From the NCBI GenBank assembly GCA_900555795.1, contig USMP01000017.1, forward strand, positions 1-11,029: DNA of 11,029 nucleotides, in the 5' to 3' direction. Source of the DNA: an uncultured Eubacteriales bacterium. Lineage in GTDB: Bacteria; Bacillota; Clostridia; Oscillospirales; Oscillospiraceae. Under the pieces are notes generated by a model, which made no database searches, was not told the origin of the DNA, and saw only the letters and a program-made list of their open reading frames with translations. Position 1 is the first letter of the stretch; the number at the start of each line of letters is the position of its first letter. Positions 5,342 to 11,029 of this stretch are shown here, piece after piece. The translations under genes were made by a program, and so were the position numbers.

Positions 5342-6169
5342 TCAGCCGCTGACCCGCTCCACGATCTCCCAAGGAAGAAGTTCGGAGTGGGCCTCCTGCC
5401 CCTGCATGAGAGCCAGGAGTTTCTTGGCTGCCACGCTGCCCACATTGGTCGCGCCGTGGGAGAGGGAAGTGATGGGGGGAGAGCCGATCTCGCAGAGATA
5501 GCTGTTATCAAAGCTGACAATGCTGATATCATCGGGAACCGAAAGGCCGCACTTGGCCAGAATGGGAATCAGCTGACAGGCCAAGTCGTCGTTGTAGCAG
5601 ATGATGGCGGTGCAGTTTTCCTCCTGCCAGCGGCGGACGATGGGGAAAATCACCTCGTCCGAAAAAAGGACGCTGCGGATATCGGTGCTGTACCAGAGCA
5701 CCAGACTGTCGTCCAGGGGCAGGCCGCAATGCTGCAGGGCGCTGGCGTATCCCAGATAGCGGCCATGCCCCTGCATATCATCGTCCTTGAAAACGCCGGC
5801 GATCTTTTTGTGGCCCTTGGCGGCCAGGTACTCCACCAGCATCCGGCCGCCCCCCTCGTTGTCGTCCAGAACCGAGACCACATCCTGAAGCTGGGAGTAA
5901 CTGCCGTTGATAAAGACCAAGGGGATCTTTTTCTCCAGCAGGGTACGCAGCAGGTCCAGGTTGGGGTTAGGAAGGGCGGTCTTGGTACCCTCGATGATAA
6001 TGCCCTCGATCTGGGTGCCCAGAAGGTTCTGGAGGATCTTGCGCTCTATTGACACCTGGTTCTGGGTGGCGAAGAGAAGGGGCACACAGCCGTTCTGGGA
6101 GAGGATATTCTCCACCTCCCGCAAAATGGAGGGAAAAATATAGTTGCTGATATAGGTGGTCACCTTCAA
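5342..6169 (-). pseudogene. AraR-like transcriptional regulator lacking its GntR DNA-binding domain
   Basis: The frame encodes about 275 residues of a LacI/periplasmic-binding-protein-like ligand domain. Its opening VTTYISNYIFPSILREVE, then LQNLLGTQIEGIIIEGTKTA, VFINGSY and ISIVSFDNSYLCE are typical of the C-terminal domain of Firmicute AraR-type regulators (GntR head plus LacI-type body), which sense L-arabinose or a related sugar. The family is about 360 residues long. The winged-helix head (~70 residues) and linker are absent: sequence similarity begins only at 6163 and a stop lies upstream in frame at 6194-6196. The only start is TTG 6167-6169, with no ribosome binding site. Without a DNA-binding domain it cannot work as a repressor. 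The N-terminal break coincides with the break in the divergent esterase fragment. The ligand is inferred from the family; the ligand domain itself looks intact. Confidence 0.75.
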
Positions 6170-6766
6170 AAGGCACTGAATGAGTATGTACTGTCAGATG
6201 AACTGCACCGCATTCCCTTTATGATCGGGAACACCACAGACGAGTTCCAGGTGGCGCCGGCGCCCGATGTGACCCCGGAAGCCTTTGCACGCGAAAAAAT
6301 GGGGCCCTATGCCCAGACGTATCTGGAAATCTGCGGGCGTTCCGGTCTGCCCATGGAGAAGGCGGTGGCCATAGGGCAGATGGACCTGGGCAACAAACTC
6401 ATGTGTGAGATTTGCGCTGGGCAGGGCCGCAAGCTCTACTCCTACGTGTTCGGTCCTACCATCCCCGGGGACGATGCCGGGGCTTTTCACTCCTCCGATT
6501 TGTGGTTCGAATTTGAGACCCTGATGAAGTGCTGGCGGCCCTTTGACGGTCACCACTATGACCTGGCCCGGAAGATGTGCAACTACTGGACCAACTTCGC
6601 CAAGACCGGCGATCCCAATGGCAAGGACGCTGACGGCACCCCCATGCCCCAGTGGCGGGCCTACACCCGGGAGGATCCCCACTCCATCCAGTTCTTCGAC
6701 ACCATCCAGATGGAGGAGGGTTTCCAGAGCGAGAAGGACGCATTCCTCATCGAGATTAACCGCTAG
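6170..6766 (+). pseudogene. C-terminal fragment of a type-B carboxylesterase
   Basis: From 6170 the frame reads K-A-L-N-E-Y-V-L-S-D, then IPFMIGNTTDEF, which aligns with VLADQINDITMMYGNTNNEF (306-325) of the intact esterase downstream. It continues to the natural C-terminus at 6766, giving about 198 residues that match the last ~208 of a 507-residue protein. The fragment keeps the acid residue region (GNTTDEF) and the catalytic histidine (GAFHSSD, His codon 6488-6490) but lacks the GQSAGG nucleophile and the oxyanion glycines, so it cannot be an active esterase. The frame stays open leftward into antisense of the AraR-like fragment without a plausible start; the internal ATG at 6221 has no ribosome binding site. 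The intact paralogue starts 58 bp downstream, so the two probably formed one operon. Confidence 0.85.
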
Positions 6767-6785
6767 GAACTGTAAAGGCCATTTT

Positions 6786-6801
6786 CCCGGAGCATTCCGG
6801 G
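6786..6801 (+). other. Small intergenic hairpin between the two esterase frames
   Basis: CCCGGA (6786-6791), loop GCAT, TCCGGG (6796-6801) form a six-pair hairpin 23 bases before the next start codon. There is no T tract, so it is more likely an RNA processing or stability element than a terminator. It could also be chance. Confidence 0.35.
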
Positions 6802-6824
6802 GTATAAAAAAGGAGAGATAACTG

Positions 6825-8348
6825 ATGCTGAGGATCACCAAGACTGAAAGCGGCATGGTCCGGGGCCTGCCCGGCGCTGACGCCCGCAACACTGTATTCC
6901 GGGGCATCCCCTTTGCCGCCGACCCCTCCGGGGAGAACCGCTGGCGCCCGCCCCAGCCCCCCAAAAGTTGGGAGGGGATTCGGGATTGCTTTGAGTTCGC
7001 CCCTATCACCATGCAGAAGGTGCCGGGCCGGGATCCCAACGCCTTCTATTCCAAGGAGTGGCATGTGGATCCCCAGGTCCCCATGAGCGAGGAGGGCAGC
7101 CTCTGCTTGAATATCTGGACCTCCGCCAAAACCGTGGAAGAAAAACTCCCCGTCATGGTGTGGATCTTCGGCGGCGGCCTCCAAGAAGGCTACTGCCATG
7201 AGATGGAGTTCGACGGCGAGAGCTTTAACCGCCGAGGAGTCATCCTGGTGAGCATCGCCTACCGGCTCAACGTGTTCGGCTTCCTGGCTCACCCAGAACT
7301 CACCGCCGAGAACCCCGAGGCCCCCACCAACTTCGGACTGTTAGACCAGAAGGCGGGCATTGCCTGGGTCAAGCGGAACATTGCCAACTTTGGCGGCGAC
7401 CCGGAAAACATTACCATCTTCGGCCAGTCGGCCGGCGGCGGCAGCACCCTCTACCACTGCACCTCTCCCCAGGCTAAGGGTCTGTTCCAAAAGGCCATTG
7501 CCGAGTCGGCGGGCGGCGTGAAGATGGTGCGGCCCGACATCTTTTTGCCCATGGCTATGGATATGAAAGAGGCCGAGGCCATGGGCGAGCGGTTTATCCG
7601 CGAGGTGTTGGGTTGTTCCGGTCTGGCCGAGGCCCGGAAGCTGGATGCCCAGTTTATTGAGGACAAATACATCGAGAGCGGCCTATTCATGCAGGCGGTC
7701 ATTGACAATAGGTACGTGCTGGGCCAGTCCTACGACCATGTGCTGGCCGATCAGATCAATGACATCACCATGATGTACGGCAACACCAACAACGAGTTCG
7801 TGGTCAGACCGGACCGGGACGACCTGATGGGTTGGGCCCGGGATCTCTTCGGCAACGAGGCCAGCGCCCGGGAGTACGTAGAGGTCTGCAAGGCCGCCGC
7901 GGGGAATGACCCCGCCGCCCTGAGAGAGGAGGCGGCCATCTGCGCTTTCGATATCTGTGCCAAGATGTCGGGCACCGTCATGGCCAAGCACGGCCGGAAA
8001 TACTACTACTATGTGTTCGGCCCTACCATTCCGGGGGACAATGCAGGGGCCTTCCACTCCTCCGATCTGTGGTTTGAGTTTGAGACCCTAATGAAGTGTT
8101 GGCGGCCCTTTGACGGCCACCACTACGACATCGCCCGGAAGATGTGCAACTACTGGGCCAACTTTGCCAAGACCGGCGACCCCAACGGCTACGACGCCGA
8201 TGGCATCCCCATGCCCCAGTGGCGACCCTTTACCCTAGATGACCCCTGCACCATGTACTTCAAGGATCAGGTCTATTCCGACAACAAGCCCTTTTCGGGG
8301 AAAACCAAATACCTAGTAGAAAAGAACCTGGCAGAGTACAAATACTAA
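6825..8348 (+). CDS. Type-B carboxylesterase (para-nitrobenzyl esterase-like)
   Basis: This 507-residue alpha/beta-hydrolase starts at ATG 6825 behind AAAGGAGAG (6809-6816). It should hydrolyse carboxylic ester bonds. The parts of the family are complete: the N-terminal FRGIPFA block (25-31), a variant of the second type-B signature (EGSLCLNIW, 90-98), oxyanion-hole glycines IFGGG (114-118), the nucleophile elbow GQSAGG (200-205, Ser202), the acid residue in GNTNNEF (Glu324) and the catalytic histidine in GAFHSSD (His411). No signal peptide is visible, so it is probably cytoplasmic. The truncated paralogue lies immediately upstream in the same direction, next to the remains of an AraR-like sugar regulator. 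This suggests a role in removing acyl groups from imported plant-polysaccharide fragments, but that is inference; the substrate cannot be read from the sequence. The original promoter was probably lost with the upstream deletion. Confidence 0.92.
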   Translation: MLRITKTESGMVRGLPGADARNTVFRGIPFAADPSGENRWRPPQPPKSWEGIRDCFEFAPITMQKVPGRDPNAFYSKEWHVDPQVPMSEEGSLCLNIWTSAKTVEEKLPVMVWIFGGGLQEGYCHEMEFDGESFNRRGVILVSIAYRLNVFGFLAHPELTAENPEAPTNFGLLDQKAGIAWVKRNIANFGGDPENITIFGQSAGGGSTLYHCTSPQAKGLFQKAIAESAGGVKMVRPDIFLPMAMDMKEAEAMGERFIREVLGCSGLAEARKLDAQFIEDKYIESGLFMQAVIDNRYVLGQSYDHVLADQINDITMMYGNTNNEFVVRPDRDDLMGWARDLFGNEASAREYVEVCKAAAGNDPAALREEAAICAFDICAKMSGTVMAKHGRKYYYYVFGPTIPGDNAGAFHSSDLWFEFETLMKCWRPFDGHHYDIARKMCNYWANFAKTGDPNGYDADGIPMPQWRPFTLDDPCTMYFKDQVYSDNKPFSGKTKYLVEKNLAEYKY

Positions 8349-8605
8349 CGGTAGACAAAAAAGTACCCCCGCGGGCAGCTTCCAGCAATACATCGTCGAA
8401 CAGCTTGTTGAAAAAGCCCCGCTGGGCGCGATTCCGTCAAAAACCGCCACCTTCCTGCGGCGGAGGTCAAGGCTGTCCTCGTGCCGGATGAGCCCATGGG
8501 ACTGTGGCCGCGCCCCATTGGTGGGACCGATGTTTCCTGTCCACCGACTGCCTTGCAACGTTCGTATTGATTAAGAAATTCACTCGCCGGGTGAAAGAAT
8601 CAAAC
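8349..8605. other. Stretch without a convincing gene downstream of the esterase
   Basis: About 257 bp separate the esterase stop from the hairpin at 8606. Several short frames cross it on both strands (for example 8313-8558 on the minus strand), but none has a ribosome binding site, a recognisable motif or a family resemblance. The base composition is coding-like up to about 8560, so it may be a decayed gene fragment that I cannot identify. A basic stretch (LRRRSRL) appears in one plus frame, which is not sufficient to call a transposase remnant. Confidence 0.5.
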
Positions 8606-8645
8606 AAAGGCAGACACATGGAAAACCACCATGTGTCTGCCTTTT
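8606..8645 (+). terminator. Hairpin terminator between the esterase region and the exporter operon
   Basis: AAAGGCAGACACATGG (8606-8621) pairs perfectly with 8629-8644 around a seven-base loop, making a 16-pair stem that ends in TTTT (8642-8645). The T tract is short, but TTT also flanks the stem on the minus strand, so it may work in both directions. Confidence 0.7.
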
Positions 8646-8755
8646 CTGTATGCCAAAATCAGTTGGAGGCTTTCTTTATGCAAAAAGTGGGACAGCCCGC
8701 CGCGCAGGGAGCGGGCCGGGCCGGCACAGCGCCCCCTCCGCTTATTTACGGAAAG

Positions 8756-8785
8756 TTTAAATTATCGCAAAAAATTGGCTATACT
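8756..8785 (+). promoter_or_regulatory. Probable promoter of the macA-like operon
   Basis: TATACT (8780-8785) is a good -10 box, with TTTAAA (8756-8761) 18 bases upstream as a moderate -35. The region is AT-rich between GC-rich flanks. A second -10-like TATAGT at 8803-8808 has no matching -35. Transcription from near 8792 would leave a leader of about 95 bases that contains two dyads. Confidence 0.45.
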
Positions 8786-8803
8786 TTTTTTACCGCCGCT
8801 GGT

Positions 8804-8842
8804 ATAGTAGTACTATTCGATTCTATGCTTCGTACACGAAGC
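8804..8842. promoter_or_regulatory. Two adjacent dyads in the exporter leader, candidate operators
   Basis: ATAGTA-G-TACTAT (8804-8816) is a perfect 6-bp dyad. GCTTCGT-AC-ACGAAGC (8827-8842) is a perfect 7-bp dyad eleven bases further on. Both lie just downstream of the predicted promoter, where a repressor would block transcription. The first resembles the short TA-rich dyads bound by small GntR or TetR/MarR-type repressors of efflux operons. No such regulator gene lies in the window. Confidence 0.45.
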
Positions 8843-8887
8843 AACTGCGTACTGCATGTTCCCTCACACGGAAAGGAGAGTTCTATC

Positions 8888-10894
8888 ATGCCGCTTTTTG
8901 CAAAGCCGCGGGAACCAGGCACAGAGGAGGCCGCCCAGGCCCTTTCCAGCCGCCGGCGGAAAAAATGGCCCTATGTGCTGCTGGCCGCCGTGCTGGTGCT
9001 GGGGGCCGCCTCCCTGCTGGGCCGGCTGAGCCGGTCCACCGGCGATGCCGTTCTCGCCCGTACAGACACCGCCACCCTGGTCCGCTCCGACCTGCGGGAC
9101 ACCATCAGCGCCACCGGGACCGTGGAGAGTGCCCAGAGCATGACCGTCTACTCCACCATGGCCTACACCGTCCAGGAGGTCTATGTGGAGGAGGGCGACT
9201 ACGTGGAGGCCGGGCAGCTGCTCTGCAAGCTGGATGACCAGAATATTCAGGACCAGATTGAGAGCCAGCAGGCCAGCCTCAGCGCCTCCAGCGGCGCCTC
9301 CGCTGCCTCCATCACCGCCGCCAGGGACAGCTATGAGCAGTTTAAGTACGCCCTGGAAAATGGGCTGAACACCAGCATCATCAGCGCGGAGAACGCCGTA
9401 ACCAACGCCTACAACGCCTATCTCACCGCGCAGGATACCTACCAGCGCTATCAGGATGGCCTGAACGCGGGGGAGAATCCCACCCTGCTGGGCCAGGAGA
9501 CCGCCCTGCGCACCGCCCGCAACGCGGTGGAGGCTGCCGACCAGGCCTACGACGCTGCCCTGGAGGCGCTGGACAGCGCCGATAGCGCCTGGGACGACGC
9601 CGCGGACGCTCTGGACGACGCGGAGGACGCCCTGGACGACGCCCGCTCCGCCGCTGAACGCGCCCAGACGGAACTGACAGACAAGCAGGAGCAGTTCTCC
9701 ACCCTCCAGGACCAGGAGGCGGCCCTCCAGCAGCAGCTGTCCTCCTCTCAGGACGAGGCGGAGCGGGCGGTCCTCCAGCAGCAGCTGACGGATACCCAAA
9801 ATCGGATCAGCACCACCAACGTGGAACTTCTGTCCCTGCAGCTGCAGGTCTCCCAGCTTACCTCCGCCCTCACCACCGCCCAAAGCCAGCTGGCCCAGTG
9901 CCAGTCCGCCCTGCGCCAGGCGGAGCAGGCCTACGACACCTGTGAAGCCCAGGTGGACACCACCCGGCGGAGCCAGGAGGACGCCGGGGAGGCCTATGAC
10001 ACGGCCCTCCTGCAGTACAACGCCACCCTGACCACGGTGGACAACACCTTGGCGGACTACGCCAAAAATGTGGAGACCGCCTTCCAGGCCTATCAGGCCG
10101 CCCAATCCTCCCTGGAGGCAGCCCGGGTCTCGGCCCAGAGTCAGCTGCAAAGCTACCAAAACAGCCTGAACAGCGCCTACGCCGGGGCGAACAAGGCCGT
10201 CAGCGAGGTGAGCCTGCGCCAGCTGCGGGCGGATCTGGAGAGTACGGAGATCACCGCCCCCACCGCCGGCACTGTCACCGCCGTGTACGCCAAGGTGGGG
10301 TCCTCCGGCTCCGGCCTTCTCTTTGTTATTGAGGACACGGAGCACTTTGTCGTCTCCACCACCATCAAGGACTACGACATTACCGCCGTGGGTGTGGGTA
10401 CCGCCGCCGCCATCCAGTCCGACGCCACCGGCAGCGATACATACGACGGGGAGATTACCTATATCGCCCCCACCGCCAACAAAACCGCCTCCGGCGTCAC
10501 CGACACCAGCGGCGACATCTCCTTTGCCGCCGATGTGGCCGTGCGCTCAGAGGACACCAGGCTCCGCATCGGCCTGAGCGTGCGGCTGAATCTGATTGTG
10601 GAGCAGGCGGAGCAGGTCCTCTCCGTCCCCTATGACGCGGTGTACACCGACGCCCAGGGACAGACCTGTGTGCTGGCGGCGGTGGAGCAGGCGGAGGGAA
10701 AGCTGGTACTCACCGTCTTTCCCGTTACCACCGGCCTGGAGACGGATCTGAACATCGCCGTGGAGGGCCCCGGCCTGGAGGAGGGCATGACCATCGTCAG
10801 CGAGCCGGAGCAGTACCTCTCCCTGGTGGGCCGGCCCGTCACCATCGGCGCCGCCCAGGGGAAGCCCATGGCCGCCCTGATGGGGGGCATGTAG
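8888..10894 (+). CDS. Membrane fusion (HlyD/MacA-type) subunit of an ABC exporter
   Basis: This 668-residue periplasmic-adaptor-type protein, in a Gram-positive probably spanning the wall zone, starts at ATG 8888 behind AAAGGAGAG. A basic cytoplasmic N-terminus (RRRKK, 22-26) is followed by one membrane helix at about 28-45. The first half of the lipoyl-like domain is TVQEVYVEEGDYVEAGQLLC (94-113). Residues ~118-450 are almost entirely coiled coil (Gln/Ala/Asp-rich heptads, with a DDA-repeated run at 235-252). The second lipoyl half is ITAPTAGTVTAVYAKVGSSG (455-474), followed by beta-barrel and membrane-proximal domains to the end. The ATPase gene starts one base after its stop, so the two are translationally coupled; the expected permease gene would follow beyond the window. 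The exported substrate is unknown (macrolide, peptide or lipid are all possible). An in-frame ATG at 8678 behind GGAGG exists, but the promoter and the better binding site favour 8888. Confidence 0.9.
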   Translation: MPLFAKPREPGTEEAAQALSSRRRKKWPYVLLAAVLVLGAASLLGRLSRSTGDAVLARTDTATLVRSDLRDTISATGTVESAQSMTVYSTMAYTVQEVYVEEGDYVEAGQLLCKLDDQNIQDQIESQQASLSASSGASAASITAARDSYEQFKYALENGLNTSIISAENAVTNAYNAYLTAQDTYQRYQDGLNAGENPTLLGQETALRTARNAVEAADQAYDAALEALDSADSAWDDAADALDDAEDALDDARSAAERAQTELTDKQEQFSTLQDQEAALQQQLSSSQDEAERAVLQQQLTDTQNRISTTNVELLSLQLQVSQLTSALTTAQSQLAQCQSALRQAEQAYDTCEAQVDTTRRSQEDAGEAYDTALLQYNATLTTVDNTLADYAKNVETAFQAYQAAQSSLEAARVSAQSQLQSYQNSLNSAYAGANKAVSEVSLRQLRADLESTEITAPTAGTVTAVYAKVGSSGSGLLFVIEDTEHFVVSTTIKDYDITAVGVGTAAAIQSDATGSDTYDGEITYIAPTANKTASGVTDTSGDISFAADVAVRSEDTRLRIGLSVRLNLIVEQAEQVLSVPYDAVYTDAQGQTCVLAAVEQAEGKLVLTVFPVTTGLETDLNIAVEGPGLEEGMTIVSEPEQYLSLVGRPVTIGAAQGKPMAALMGGM

Positions 10895-10895
10895 C

Positions 10896-11029
10896 ATGGA
10901 GGCGCCCATCATCCGCATGCGGGGAATCTACAAGCGCTTCTACATCGGCGCGCCCAATGAACTGGAAATTCTCCACGGCATCGATCTGGACGTGTCGGCG
11001 GGGGAGTTCATCGCCATTGTGGGCCCCTC
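10896..11029 (+). CDS. ABC exporter ATP-binding protein (MacB/LolD-type), N-terminus only
   Basis: ATG 10896 lies one base after the TAG of the membrane fusion gene, a GGGGGG run (10882-10887) serving as a ribosome binding site inside that gene. The 44 visible residues, MEAPIIRMRGIYKRFYIG, then NELEILHGIDLDVSAGEFIAIVGP, are the standard start of an ABC ATPase: the A-loop aromatic (Tyr12 or Phe15) and the strand leading to Walker A, which should begin at the Gly-Pro where the window ends. Pairing with an upstream HlyD-type subunit points to the MacB-like exporter class, in which the ATPase may be a separate protein in Firmicutes. Function is to power substrate export at the membrane. Confidence 0.88.
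   Translation, partial: MEAPIIRMRGIYKRFYIGAPNELEILHGIDLDVSAGEFIAIVGP

Noticed and set aside
4936..5532. 198-codon frame including the LysR remnant
   Set aside because: Only the part from ATG 5137-5139 resembles a protein family; the extension is Pro/Arg-rich passage through the terminator and the 3' end of the AraR-like fragment in another frame.
8313..8558. 81-codon minus-strand frame as a small membrane protein
   Set aside because: Its hydrophobic end is antisense to the esterase 3' end; there is no ribosome binding site and no conserved pattern.
8504..8887. N-terminal extension of the membrane fusion protein to 8504 or 8678
   Set aside because: The frame is open, and ATG 8678 has GGAGG upstream, but the extension crosses a hairpin terminator (from 8504) or the likely promoter and both dyads (from 8678), and ATG 8888 has the better binding site and a normal basic N-terminus before the membrane helix.
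8864..10345. 493-codon frame on the minus strand opposite the membrane fusion gene
   Set aside because: It is an antisense product of biased GC-rich codons, low-complexity (Gly/Leu/Val-rich), without ribosome binding site or motif, and lies fully opposite a well-supported gene.
1..11029. Defence, toxin-antitoxin, phage or insertion-sequence system
   Set aside because: No nuclease, helicase, methylase, transposase, integrase or toxin motifs were seen in any plausible gene; the recognisable genes are metabolic, regulatory and transport.

Overview
The window looks like chromosomal DNA from a GC-rich gut Firmicute, most likely an Oscillospiraceae-type organism (Flavonifractor/Oscillibacter/Lawsonibacter-like). 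I infer this from GC-rich codon use combined with strong AGGAGG-type ribosome binding sites, AT-rich sigma-A promoters, hairpin/T-tract terminators, a lipoprotein with a Gram-positive style signal, and an AraR-like (Firmicute) regulator fragment. No rRNA, tRNA, CRISPR array or intact mobile element was seen.

Left part (1-2107). A minus-strand xdhC-family gene runs off the left edge and has a clear promoter (TTGAAA-17-TATACT). Divergent from it is a small two-helix membrane protein with a C-terminal zinc ribbon, closed by a strong terminator. Next comes a TTG-initiated lipoprotein whose middle is twelve in-frame pentapeptide repeats rich in Thr, Asn and Gly. It ends at a terminator whose distal arm is tandemly duplicated.

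Centre-left (2140-4912). aspA (aspartate ammonia-lyase) and a convergent LysR-type regulator. Their control regions, about 2.7 kb apart, share an almost identical element (TATAGGAA..ATAC). At the regulator it forms the dyad TATAGG-N5-CCTATA. At aspA it lies just upstream of the -35 box. This suggests that the regulator controls itself and aspA. The convergent gap holds a TTCG-loop terminator, a 17-bp inverted repeat and a perfect 44-bp palindrome.

Centre (4936-8348). This is a decayed and rearranged stretch. It holds a LysR-type gene remnant of only the DNA-binding end, then an AraR-like regulator without its GntR DNA-binding domain, joined head-to-head at about 6161-6172 to a type-B carboxylesterase without its first ~300 residues. 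Both broken ends meet at one point, as expected if one deletion removed the divergent control region and both 5' ends. An intact paralogous carboxylesterase follows in the same direction.

Right part (8349-11029). About 540 bp without a convincing gene (unrecognised sequence, a hairpin terminator, then a control region with two dyads) leads into a MacA/HlyD-type membrane fusion protein with a very long coiled coil. One base after its stop the ATPase gene of the same ABC exporter begins, and it is cut by the window edge just before its Walker A motif.

I found no defence or otherwise obviously new multi-gene system. The best leads are the shared LysR-type operator, the head-to-head truncation, the repeat lipoprotein and the large palindrome.
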